A stretch of 6,131 bases of DNA from Lachnospiraceae bacterium. Its GTDB lineage: Bacteria; Bacillota; Clostridia; Lachnospirales; Lachnospiraceae. The stretch is taken from NCBI GenBank assembly GCA_003520205.1, contig DOVG01000136.1:1-6131 (forward strand), in the 5' to 3' direction. This document shows, piece after piece, positions 1 through 5,840 of the stretch. The notes under the pieces are model-generated. The model worked only from the letters and a program-made list of their open reading frames with translations, made no database searches and was not told the DNA's origin. Each line of letters begins with the position of its first letter. Within the stretch, counting starts at the first letter, position 1. Position numbers and translations under genes: made by a program.

Positions 1-60
1 TTTATATGCTCTCTCAGCCAGTTCTGTTATTCTATTTTCAAAAATATCATTCTTATTCAT
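1..60 (-). CDS. Start of a gene leaving the left edge, possibly YlmH-like S4-domain RNA-binding protein (partial)
   Basis: Only the first 20 codons are in the window, reading MNKNDIFENRITELAERAYK. The ATG at 60-58 is supported because an in-frame TGA lies seven codons upstream (81-79) and there is no other Met in the segment. No good Shine-Dalgarno precedes it; the upstream sequence is AT-rich with only a weak GG. The charged, helical N-terminus with an 'R..ELA..AY' pattern resembles what I remember of clostridial YlmH-type proteins, which carry a C-terminal S4 RNA-binding domain. Twenty residues are too few to be sure, so the family is a tentative inference. The gene lies 125 bp downstream of purA on the same strand, and a hairpin separates the two. 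Confidence 0.45.
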   Translation of the reverse strand, partial: MNKNDIFENRITELAERAYK

Positions 61-86
61 AACAATTTTTGTACCAATTCAAGATA

Positions 87-113
87 AGCACGAGACTTAT
101 TCAGCCTCGTGCT
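87..113 (-). terminator. GC-containing hairpin after purA, probable terminator
   Basis: AGCACGAG (87-94) and CTCGTGCT (106-113) form a perfect 8-bp stem with an 11-nt loop. On the minus strand the stem is followed by TTATCTTGAATT, which is T-rich but not a clean U-tract. It lies about 73 nt after the purA stop and 27 nt before the next start codon, so it fits termination of the purA transcript. The weak U-tract leaves open an attenuator-like or RNA-processing role in the leader of the next gene. Confidence 0.5.
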
Positions 114-145
114 CACTATTCACTAATCAACTTATCGTTTAAATC

Positions 146-171
146 CTTATAATAGATGCTCTTATTATAAG
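146..171 (-). repeat. AT-rich perfect inverted repeat downstream of purA
   Basis: CTTATAATA (146-154) and TATTATAAG (163-171) are perfect 9-bp inverted arms around an 8-nt loop, 15 bp after the purA stop. With only one G:C pair per arm it would be a weak RNA hairpin. The minus strand also contains TATAAT and TATTAT inside it, so it may instead overlap -10 elements of a promoter for the gene starting at 60. I found no convincing -35 at the right spacing. The function is unresolved. Confidence 0.35.
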
Positions 172-185
172 TACCCTATGATAAT

Positions 186-1463
186 CTATCTATAGATAAT
201 CTCATGTCTTCCCGGACCATTTGAAACCATGGTAATAGGGAAGCCTATCTCTTTCTCGATGAACTCTATATAGTTACGGCAGTTCTCAGGAAGATCTTCG
301 TATTTTGTGATACCTCTGATATCACACTTCCAGCCAGGAAGCACCTTATATACAGGCTTAGCATTCTTAAGCTTAGTCGTAACCGGGAAGTCTGTTGTAA
401 CCTCTCCATCAACCTCGTAACCAACGCAAACCGGAATCTCATCAAGATATCCGAGAGCATCAAGAACTGTAAATGCAACATCAGTTGTACCCTGCAGTCT
501 GCATCCATACTTAGAAGCTACGCAGTCAAACCATCCCATACGACGTGGACGTCCTGTTGTTGCTCCGAACTCTCCCTTATCTCCACCATGTGTTCTGAGA
601 AGATCTGCCTCTTCGCCAAATATCTCACTTACGAATTCACCTGCTCCAACAGCACTTGAGTAAGCTTTACAAACTGTTACTACTCTCTTTATCTCATATG
701 GTGCGATACCTGCACCGATAGCTCCGTATCCTGCAAGTGTTGAAGATGATGTAACCATAGGATATATACCATGGTCAGGATCCTTCATGGAACCAAGCTG
801 TCCCTCAAGAAGTACATTCTTACCTTCCTTAATGGCTTTATAAAGGAATGCAGAAACATCGCATACATAAGGCTTAACCATCTCTTTATATTCCATGAGA
901 GTTGCATATACTTCATCAACTGTAAGCAGTGGCTTATGATAGAGATGCTCAAGAAGAACATTCTTCTGCGCTATAACTCTCTCTATCTTCTCCTTCAGAG
1001 TTTTTTCATCAGCAAAAAGCTCAGAAACCTGGAAACCGATTTTAGCATATTTATCTGAATAAAATGGTGCTATACCTGATTTGGTAGAACCAAATGAAGC
1101 TCCCGCAAGTCTCTCTTCCTCATATGTATCAAGAAGAACATGATAAGGCATTACTATCTGAGCTCTGTCAGAAACGAGAAGCTTTGGAGTAGGAACACCA
1201 CCAGCCTCTATCTCCTTAACTTCCTTGAAAAGCTTTGGTATATCCAAAGCAACACCATTTCCTATTATACTTGTTGTATGATTATAGAATACGCCGGATG
1301 GAAGTGTATGAAGAGCAAATCTGCCATAATTATTTATAATGGTATGACCTGCATTTGCTCCGCCCTGAAATCTTATGACTATGTCAGCCTTCTCAGCCAG
1401 CATATCAGTTATCTTACCTTTTCCCTCGTCACCCCAGTTAGCTCCAACTACTGCTGTAACCAT
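186..1463 (-). CDS. purA: Adenylosuccinate synthetase
   Basis: PurA (425 residues, full family length) catalyses the GTP-dependent joining of L-aspartate to IMP, giving adenylosuccinate, the first committed step from IMP to AMP in the cytoplasm. Visible motifs are the N-terminal G7-A-N-W-G-D12-E-G-K-G-K17 phosphate-binding loop with the catalytic Asp12, the NAGHT motif with His40, GSTKSGIAP near residue 125 in the IMP-binding region, and the ATTGRPRRMGWFD aspartate loop near residue 305. The start is supported by a strong AGGAGG six nucleotides upstream of the ATG. Where E. coli-type enzymes read KAYTTRVG, this one has KAYSSAVG; I recall this as typical of a clostridial subgroup rather than as damage. 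purB, the next enzyme of the pathway, lies upstream on the same strand but is not adjacent. purA probably has its own promoter in the 159-bp gap before it. The identification is secure. Confidence 0.97.
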   Translation of the reverse strand: MVTAVVGANWGDEGKGKITDMLAEKADIVIRFQGGANAGHTIINNYGRFALHTLPSGVFYNHTTSIIGNGVALDIPKLFKEVKEIEAGGVPTPKLLVSDRAQIVMPYHVLLDTYEEERLAGASFGSTKSGIAPFYSDKYAKIGFQVSELFADEKTLKEKIERVIAQKNVLLEHLYHKPLLTVDEVYATLMEYKEMVKPYVCDVSAFLYKAIKEGKNVLLEGQLGSMKDPDHGIYPMVTSSSTLAGYGAIGAGIAPYEIKRVVTVCKAYSSAVGAGEFVSEIFGEEADLLRTHGGDKGEFGATTGRPRRMGWFDCVASKYGCRLQGTTDVAFTVLDALGYLDEIPVCVGYEVDGEVTTDFPVTTKLKNAKPVYKVLPGWKCDIRGITKYEDLPENCRNYIEFIEKEIGFPITMVSNGPGRHEIIYR

Positions 1464-1469
1464 TTTACT

Positions 1470-1475
1470 CCTCCT
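1470..1475 (-). promoter_or_regulatory. Strong Shine-Dalgarno of purA
   Basis: The minus strand reads AGGAGG followed by AGTAAA and then the ATG, giving ideal 6-nt spacing. It fixes the purA start and predicts efficient translation, in contrast to the weak sites in front of the lipoprotein gene and the gene at the left edge. Confidence 0.85.
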
Positions 1476-1491
1476 CTTTTTTTCTTCTTAC

Positions 1492-1508
1492 TAACAAAAA
1501 CTTCACAC
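1492..1508 (-). repeat. 17-bp direct repeat, leader copy
   Basis: The minus strand reads GTGTGAAGTTTTTGTTA, identical over all 17 bases to the copy at 1597-1613. The flanking base differs on both sides, so the identity is exactly 17 bp. This copy lies in the predicted purA 5' leader, 17 nt upstream of the Shine-Dalgarno. It could be an operator bound by a regulator that also binds the upstream copy. I do not recognise it as a known box; it lacks the CGAA core of Firmicute PurR sites. Confidence 0.6.
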
Positions 1509-1538
1509 ATAGAATAAAATATACGATATAACTACTTA

Positions 1539-1556
1539 TTGTGTAAGCAAACACAA
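1539..1556 (-). promoter_or_regulatory. Small hairpin at the predicted 5' end of the purA leader
   Basis: On the minus strand TTGTGT, loop TTGCTT and ACACAA form a perfect 6-bp stem. If transcription starts about 7 nt after the TATAGT element, near 1557, this hairpin would sit at the very 5' end of the purA mRNA. Such a structure could stabilise the transcript against 5' decay, or could instead be a DNA operator. The stem is short with only two G:C pairs, so its stability is modest. Confidence 0.35.
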
Positions 1557-1563
1557 CATTCCA

Positions 1564-1592
1564 ACTATACAACATTTAATTAAATAAGTAAA
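1564..1592 (-). promoter_or_regulatory. Candidate sigma-A-type promoter for purA
   Basis: The minus strand carries TTTACT (1592-1587), a 17-bp AT-rich spacer and TATAGT (1569-1564), matching the consensus at 4/6 and 5/6 positions. The expected start near 1557 gives a leader of about 94 nt before the purA ATG. An alternative, CTTACA (1547-1542) with an 18-bp spacer and TATATT (1523-1518), lies closer to the gene. The 4-bp gap between the -35 and the 17-bp repeat at 1597-1613 suggests that this region is regulated. No purine riboswitch was recognised here. Confidence 0.45.
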
Positions 1593-1596
1593 GCGG

Positions 1597-1613
1597 TAAC
1601 AAAAACTTCACAC
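1597..1613 (-). repeat. 17-bp direct repeat, promoter-upstream copy
   Basis: The minus strand reads GTGTGAAGTTTTTGTTA, the same orientation and sequence as the copy at 1492-1508. It starts 9 bp after the stop of the hydrolase/cyclo-ligase gene and ends 4 bp before the candidate -35 of purA. The start-to-start distance between copies is 105 bp, close to ten helical turns, which would place both on the same DNA face. This arrangement suggests a regulator-binding pair, but that is inference. Confidence 0.6.
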
Positions 1614-1622
1614 TTTTATCAC

Positions 1623-3344
1623 TCAAATAATTCTTTTTTCCGTTACTATAGTATCCATTTTTTTGTCATGCTCAAAGACAGGTATATCATCCAGAATCTG
1701 AAAATCATATCCTACTGCCATTTTAAACACTTTTCCGTCTCTGTTCAGGAATCTGTCGTAATATCCGCCGCCATGCCCCAGACGATTTCTTTTTATATCA
1801 AATGCGACTCCTGGCACTATCATAAGTACCCCTTCTGTGAGCATTTCCTCTTCATTAAATGGCACTTTACTCAGCGGTTCTTTTATTCCAAAGCTTCCTA
1901 CTACGAAGTTTCCATCATACAGATAGAATCTCATATTTCCCTCGGACTCGACCTTGGGGATATAGACTCTTTTTCCATCTTCTATGGCCTTCACCATCAG
2001 ATAACTCATATCGACTTCATGATTAGCGCTCATATATGCAAGAATAACTTCTGAATTCCTGTAAATATTCATGGACATTATCTGCTTACATATTTCAAAG
2101 GATTTAGCAGCTGTTTCTATATCATCTAAAGCTTTTCTTTTGCTAATAATATCCTGCCTTATATTCTTCTTTTCTTCCTGAAGAGCCAGGTCCTTAGCAC
2201 TTATCATCTGCTGCTCGCTTTCTTCAGTCTTTGCTATTCGTCTTGCCTTATCCTTTATCTCCAGAATAGCCGCACTGCTTCCTATCTTGAAGAATCTTTT
2301 TACCATCGCCGAAAGCTCGGACTGTTTGTCTAAAGGCATAGCTTTTATGGCTTTATATATTTCCGATACTACCCTTATTCCACCCTCACTGAGGTCACTC
2401 AGGGTACGGGCGCCTGTTGTATCCAGAGTTGAAAAAACCGCCTCTGTAAATACTTCTCTGTCGGCATCGCTTAATTCATCCAGCCATTTCATCATGGTAT
2501 TATCAAATACCCTGCTTACCTCAGTTCTACGCTGAGTTTCGACGAAGCTTTTTCCGTAAACCATCCAGCTGAGCGGATCATGCTGATTTATACCCTTCGC
2601 ATCAGATTTTATGATTTTATCATCATATTCATTTGCAAGAAGTATACCTACCAGCGACTCCTCAGGAATTATGCTTGTTACTCTGGGGAGCATCTTCTTA
2701 TATCTGTCAGTCTTTAATATCTCTTCCCTGAAGCCCGGTCCGTCATTTGAATAAACTCTTATAATTCTGTCCTGAATATCCGTGTCACAGAAGACCGCTG
2801 AATAGACCGCAAAATTTCCTCCCTTCGAATGTCCTCCAAATATAAGAGGTCTTTTATCATTCTTAAAGTAGTAATTCACATATTCAACTGCTCTTCTTTG
2901 TCCGGCTGTCTCACTCATAAAGGACAGATTGAAGTCTTCTCTCCATCCGACTATCGTGTTGTCTGTCCCTCTGAATGCAACATAGATAGTATCTTCCGGA
3001 AGAACAAATGTTACTGCAGCATACTGTTCTTCTCTAGCCGCACTTACAAGATTGATATAATTCTTTAGCGTTATATCCCTGAATCTGACAGTCTCTGCAA
3101 CTTTCTTAAGAACAATGGGTGCCATTTTGTAAAATGTATCCCTGCCTATTACCTCTTCTTCTGTATGTATCTCAAAATAAAGCCTCGATGCATCAACTAT
3201 AGAAAGGGTGTCATCCTGCGTCATGACACCCTCAAAATCCGTATAACATATCTCTGCAAGTATTAAATTGTCTACTTCATTAAATGGACTGACCGAAAAA
3301 GGTATATCACCACGCCAGTCCAGATATTCTAATATGTTGGACAT
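1623..3344 (-). CDS. Fusion: Mbeg1-like (DUF2974) alpha/beta hydrolase + 5-formyltetrahydrofolate cyclo-ligase
   Basis: One uninterrupted 573-residue reading frame joins two families. Residues 1-~300 resemble the Mbeg1-like/DUF2974 lipase-like family: an N-terminal NILEYLDWRGD, FRGTD (~124-128), the nucleophile elbow GGHSKGG with Ser173, and plausible acid and base residues in SNDGPGF (Asp201) and QHDPLSW (His255). A helical, charged stretch (~300-387) follows. Residues ~388-573 are a complete 5-formyl-THF cyclo-ligase, which uses ATP to turn 5-formyl-THF into 5,10-methenyl-THF. It shows Lys392/Arg396 near its N-terminus, NHEVD, the ATP-binding GHGGGYYDR (523-531) and the terminal DTIVTEKRII. 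The frame extends 17 codons further upstream, but the ATG at 3344 has AGAGGA correctly placed and avoids overlapping rmlD, so I chose it. No Shine-Dalgarno precedes the internal Met (2207) before the second domain, so separate translation looks unlikely. No signal peptide is visible. The hydrolase substrate is unknown. Confidence 0.9.
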   Translation of the reverse strand: MSNILEYLDWRGDIPFSVSPFNEVDNLILAEICYTDFEGVMTQDDTLSIVDASRLYFEIHTEEEVIGRDTFYKMAPIVLKKVAETVRFRDITLKNYINLVSAAREEQYAAVTFVLPEDTIYVAFRGTDNTIVGWREDFNLSFMSETAGQRRAVEYVNYYFKNDKRPLIFGGHSKGGNFAVYSAVFCDTDIQDRIIRVYSNDGPGFREEILKTDRYKKMLPRVTSIIPEESLVGILLANEYDDKIIKSDAKGINQHDPLSWMVYGKSFVETQRRTEVSRVFDNTMMKWLDELSDADREVFTEAVFSTLDTTGARTLSDLSEGGIRVVSEIYKAIKAMPLDKQSELSAMVKRFFKIGSSAAILEIKDKARRIAKTEESEQQMISAKDLALQEEKKNIRQDIISKRKALDDIETAAKSFEICKQIMSMNIYRNSEVILAYMSANHEVDMSYLMVKAIEDGKRVYIPKVESEGNMRFYLYDGNFVVGSFGIKEPLSKVPFNEEEMLTEGVLMIVPGVAFDIKRNRLGHGGGYYDRFLNRDGKVFKMAVGYDFQILDDIPVFEHDKKMDTIVTEKRII

Positions 3345-3348
3345 ATAA

Positions 3349-3354
3349 TCCTCT
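3349..3354 (-). promoter_or_regulatory. Shine-Dalgarno overlapping the rmlD stop, sets the fusion-gene start
   Basis: The minus strand reads TAGAGGATTATATG: the rmlD stop TAG runs directly into AGAGGA, which is 4 nt from the ATG at 3344. This decides between that ATG and the upstream in-frame Met at 3395, which would overlap rmlD by 43 bp. It also indicates translational coupling between the two genes. Confidence 0.8.
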
Positions 3355-4264
3355 ACATGATTTCCTTCAGATATCTGGCAAGTGCATCCTGCCACGTAGG
3401 AAGTGGCTTAAATCCCATCCTGACAAGCTTTGACTTATCCAGTCTGGAATTAAATGGTCTTGCAGCTTTGGATATTCCATACTCTTCTGTAGTAACAGGA
3501 ACAACCTCTGTAGTGTATCCTGCCTGTCTGTATATCTCTCTGGTAAAATCGTACCATGAGATATATCCACCTTCATTTGTGGCATGGTAATAACCATACT
3601 TATCTGTCTCACTCATATCTATAAGAAGTCTTGCAAGATCCAGTGTATAAGTCGGCGTACCTATCTGATCACTTACTACTGTAACTCTATCATGTGTTTT
3701 TCCGACATTCAGCATGGTCTTGATAAAGTTCTTTCCATTTTTACCGAATACCCACGCTATTCGCACGATAAAGTACTTATCAAGGAGCTCTGATACTGCC
3801 AGTTCACCATCCAGCTTTGTCTGTCCGTAAACACATAAAGGTGCATAATCCTTGCAGTCCGGCTCCCATGGCTTCTCTCCCTGACCATCAAATACATAGT
3901 CAGTAGAAATGTATATCATCTTCGCATCTATCTCTTTAGCAGCTTCTGCGATATTTCTGGTGCCATCTACATTTATTGCTCTAACCTTTGGCTGATTCTC
4001 TTCATCCTCTGCTGCATCTACTGCAGTCCATGCAGCGCAGTGAACTATCACATCAGGTTTTACTTCCTTTATGACTCTTGAAACAGCCTCCTTATCAGTG
4101 ATGTCCAGACTTATATATGGCATAGTTGTAACTGCGCTACCATCATCAATGCCACTATATACCTCCATGATATCACTGCCAACGCCTTCATATCCTCTGG
4201 CAGCCAGATCATTCACTACATCATGTCCAAGCTGACCACATACACCTGTCACAAAAAATTTCAT
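3353..4264 (-). CDS. rfbD: dTDP-4-dehydrorhamnose reductase (RmlD/RfbD family)
   Basis: This 303-residue extended SDR enzyme is of the type that reduces dTDP-4-dehydro-L-rhamnose with NAD(P)H to dTDP-L-rhamnose, the precursor for rhamnose in cell-wall polysaccharides. Visible motifs are the N-terminal Rossmann G7-V-C-G-Q-L-G13, STDYVFDG (120-127) with the catalytic Thr121, the Tyr146-x3-Lys150 pair in YGQTK, RIAWVFG (168-174), VVSDQIGTPTYT (196-207) and RPFNSRLD (269-276), all characteristic of RmlD. Length is close to the family norm, with a slightly long loop around residues 33-50. AGAGGA lies upstream of the ATG with suitable spacing. rmlA, rmlB and rmlC are not in the window, so the rest of the pathway must be encoded elsewhere. 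The gene follows the lipoprotein by 52 bp and is coupled to the hydrolase/cyclo-ligase gene. A related sugar-nucleotide reductase specificity cannot be excluded. Confidence 0.92.
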   Translation of the reverse strand: MKFFVTGVCGQLGHDVVNDLAARGYEGVGSDIMEVYSGIDDGSAVTTMPYISLDITDKEAVSRVIKEVKPDVIVHCAAWTAVDAAEDEENQPKVRAINVDGTRNIAEAAKEIDAKMIYISTDYVFDGQGEKPWEPDCKDYAPLCVYGQTKLDGELAVSELLDKYFIVRIAWVFGKNGKNFIKTMLNVGKTHDRVTVVSDQIGTPTYTLDLARLLIDMSETDKYGYYHATNEGGYISWYDFTREIYRQAGYTTEVVPVTTEEYGISKAARPFNSRLDKSKLVRMGFKPLPTWQDALARYLKEIM

Positions 4265-4316
4265 ACTATATTCCTCTTTATAACAAATGAGTCCCTAGGT
4301 AAAACATTCCGGTCTG

Positions 4317-5753
4317 TTACTTTGGCTCCACTGCCGTACCGGTTGACTCTGTTTTTTCTTTGTATTCCTTACCATCTACATATAGCTTATGGCCATTAAG
4401 TTCGATTGAATCTGCTGCACAGGTAAGACCTGAGATATATGAATCTCCAGAAAGAATCCATTTGGAGTCTCCTGTTATCTCTACATATACATCGCCTGAC
4501 TTACCGTCAGGATTAATAGCTCCATCATATTCTGAATCGCTGGTAAGATACATATTCAGTGTAGATATATCATCTACCAGTATGTCACCGGTTATCAGCT
4601 GAGTACCAGTCTTAAGAGTTACATTTCCTCCGTTAGAGCCGGATTTTCCCCATCCTGCAGCTGCAGCCCTAAGGAATACTCCATCACTATCTTCATTTGT
4701 TATTTCATTATTCTGAAGAGCTATAACTGTAGCGGTATTATTTACAAAGAATATATCACCATTCTTATTAGTAAGGATGCTGTCATTCATAGTAAAGGAT
4801 GATACTCCTTTATCTGCATCACCTGACATAGATTGATATATCATTACCGCCTGATAATACTCAGACTTATCGCTTCTTTTTGTATTATTGTCCGCTTCTA
4901 AATCAACATCATTCAGAGTTACTGAATTCTGTCCTTCTACAACTACTCCCTGTGAAGCCGTAGACTTCATTATGGCATTTTCTACAGTTATATCAGCTGT
5001 TGAATATATAACCGGAGAACCTGTTCCTTCTGTTGTAAAAGAACCTGTTGTTACTTTTACTGTTCCTCCGCCTCTGTCAGAACGAATAGCAGCCGATGAA
5101 TTGCCGGTAGTAAGAATAGTCATATTTGAAGCATTCATTGTACCACCGCCGGTAGTCATGAGCCCGCCGGAGCAGTTTCCTGTAGTCTCTATATAAGAAT
5201 CAGAGATATTTACAGTGGCTCCATTTCCATATGAGAACACGCCATTTGCGTGAGTACCTTTTGTTTCTATCACTGAACTCTCTATAGAAAGGCTTCCTTC
5301 ATTTGTAGCAAATACTGCCGCATTTTCCCCATAGAAATCAGCCTCATCACCCTCAGCTTCACCGGACTTTATGACCTTTACATTTTTATATTCTTTAGTT
5401 TCACCATCAGCAGTTATAACATGTTCTTTATCATTATTGTTTTCAAGTTCTTCACTTATGCTGATGCTTTCTTTGGTTGGAGTGGACATATCGGCAAAAT
5501 CTTCATAATCAATATCTTCGCCATCGTCTTCCTCTTCCAGCTCTTCTATGTCCTCTTCATCAGCGTCTTCGTCATCAAAGTCCGCGTCGTCTTCGTCATC
5601 AAAGTCCTCGTCATCGAATTCTGCTTCTTCAAGAATTTCTTCGATATCTACGTCCTCGTCACTTTCTTCTCCGCAGGCTGTAAGACCTATTATCATCCCA
5701 AGAGACAGAAAGACAGCTATGTGCTTTGTACTTATCAATAGTTTTTTTCTCAT
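4317..5753 (-). CDS. Secreted lipoprotein with acidic tether and beta-helix-like repeats, function unknown
   Basis: The 478-residue product starts with a lipoprotein signal: basic MRKKLL, a hydrophobic core, and the lipobox L24-T-A-C27, so Cys27 should be lipidated and the protein anchored outside the membrane. Residues 29-88 are an extreme acidic tract, 42 of 60 being Asp or Glu with no Lys or Arg and an FDDED-type repeat; it may bind cations or act as an extended tether. From about 143 to 288, rungs of roughly 22-26 residues recur, each beginning with small/hydrophobic residues (NAAVFAT, ANGVFSY, SGGLMTT, SAAIRSD, SPVIYST, QGVVVEG) and containing a beta strand plus a Thr/Ser/Gly-rich turn. 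This suggests a right-handed parallel beta-helix. More Thr/Asn/Asp-rich strands continue to about residue 460. Similar clostridial surface proteins are known only as hypothetical. No catalytic motif is recognised; adhesion, glycan binding or surface structure are guesses. The start lacks a good Shine-Dalgarno, but the signal peptide fits this ATG. Confidence 0.85.
   Translation of the reverse strand: MRKKLLISTKHIAVFLSLGMIIGLTACGEESDEDVDIEEILEEAEFDDEDFDDEDDADFDDEDADEEDIEELEEEDDGEDIDYEDFADMSTPTKESISISEELENNNDKEHVITADGETKEYKNVKVIKSGEAEGDEADFYGENAAVFATNEGSLSIESSVIETKGTHANGVFSYGNGATVNISDSYIETTGNCSGGLMTTGGGTMNASNMTILTTGNSSAAIRSDRGGGTVKVTTGSFTTEGTGSPVIYSTADITVENAIMKSTASQGVVVEGQNSVTLNDVDLEADNNTKRSDKSEYYQAVMIYQSMSGDADKGVSSFTMNDSILTNKNGDIFFVNNTATVIALQNNEITNEDSDGVFLRAAAAGWGKSGSNGGNVTLKTGTQLITGDILVDDISTLNMYLTSDSEYDGAINPDGKSGDVYVEITGDSKWILSGDSYISGLTCAADSIELNGHKLYVDGKEYKEKTESTGTAVEPK
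5565..5607 (-). repeat. 24-bp-period tandem repeat inside the acidic tract of the lipoprotein gene
   Basis: A 19-bp sequence occurs exactly at 5565-5583 and again at 5589-5607, a period of 24 bp. In the protein this gives an eight-residue unit based on FDDED (residues ~51-65), preceded by another partial unit at 46-50. Such repeats can change copy number by slipped-strand events without shifting the frame, so tether length may vary between strains. Confidence 0.7.
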
Positions 5754-5781
5754 AGTTTTAATTATTAATTTATTTATTCAC

Positions 5782-5795
5782 AATATAGTTGTAAA
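5782..5795 (-). promoter_or_regulatory. Weak candidate promoter elements before the lipoprotein gene
   Basis: The 78-bp gap between purB and the lipoprotein gene is very AT-rich. On the minus strand TATATT (5787-5782) could be a -10 with a start about 20 nt before the ATG, but no good -35 lies at proper spacing. Alternatively TTTACA (5795-5790) with a 17-bp spacer and TAAATT (5772-5767) has better spacing but would leave a leader of only about six bases. Either is speculative, and the gene could be cotranscribed with purB. Confidence 0.2.
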
Positions 5796-5812
5796 AAGTA
5801 CCTTTTGATACA

Positions 5813-5840
5813 AATGTCTACACATTAATGTCTATACATT
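5813..5840. repeat. Tandem pair of AATGT-N4-ACATT palindromes
   Basis: AATGTCTACACATT (5813-5826) is followed without a gap by AATGTCTATACATT (5827-5840), 13 of 14 bases identical. Each unit is itself palindromic (AATGT/ACATT around four bases), and the junction ACATTAATGT is a perfect 10-bp palindrome. The pair spans the purB stop codon and lies about 73 bp upstream of the lipoprotein ATG. This organisation resembles a doubled operator for a dimeric regulator; a cognate regulator is not identifiable here. As RNA it would be AT-rich and lacks a U-tract, so it is unlikely to be a terminator. Confidence 0.5.

Noticed and set aside
771..1517. Plus-strand open frames opposite purA
   Set aside because: They lie antisense to a fully conserved enzyme, show no recognisable domain and lack ribosome binding sites.
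1464..1622. Purine riboswitch or Bacillus-type PurR box before purA
   Set aside because: I see neither the conserved purine-riboswitch core nor a CGAA-centred PurBox in this gap.
2205..2207. Internal ATG as a separate start for the cyclo-ligase domain
   Set aside because: No Shine-Dalgarno stands before it and the frame is continuous with the hydrolase domain, so a single fused product is the simpler reading.
4309..4343. CCGGT/ACCGG inverted repeat around the end of the lipoprotein gene
   Set aside because: Arms of 5 bp with a loop of about 24 nt and no T-run; likely chance.
5794..5806. AAAAG-TAC-CTTTT inverted repeat as a purB terminator
   Set aside because: The stem is only 5 bp with a single G:C pair and a 3-nt loop, so it is too weak to be called a terminator.
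5421..5808. Plus-strand frames over the acidic tract, including a Ser-rich one
   Set aside because: They are antisense shadows of the Asp/Glu-rich repeat (GAT/GAA/GAC complements), have no ribosome binding site, and oppose a clear lipoprotein signal peptide.
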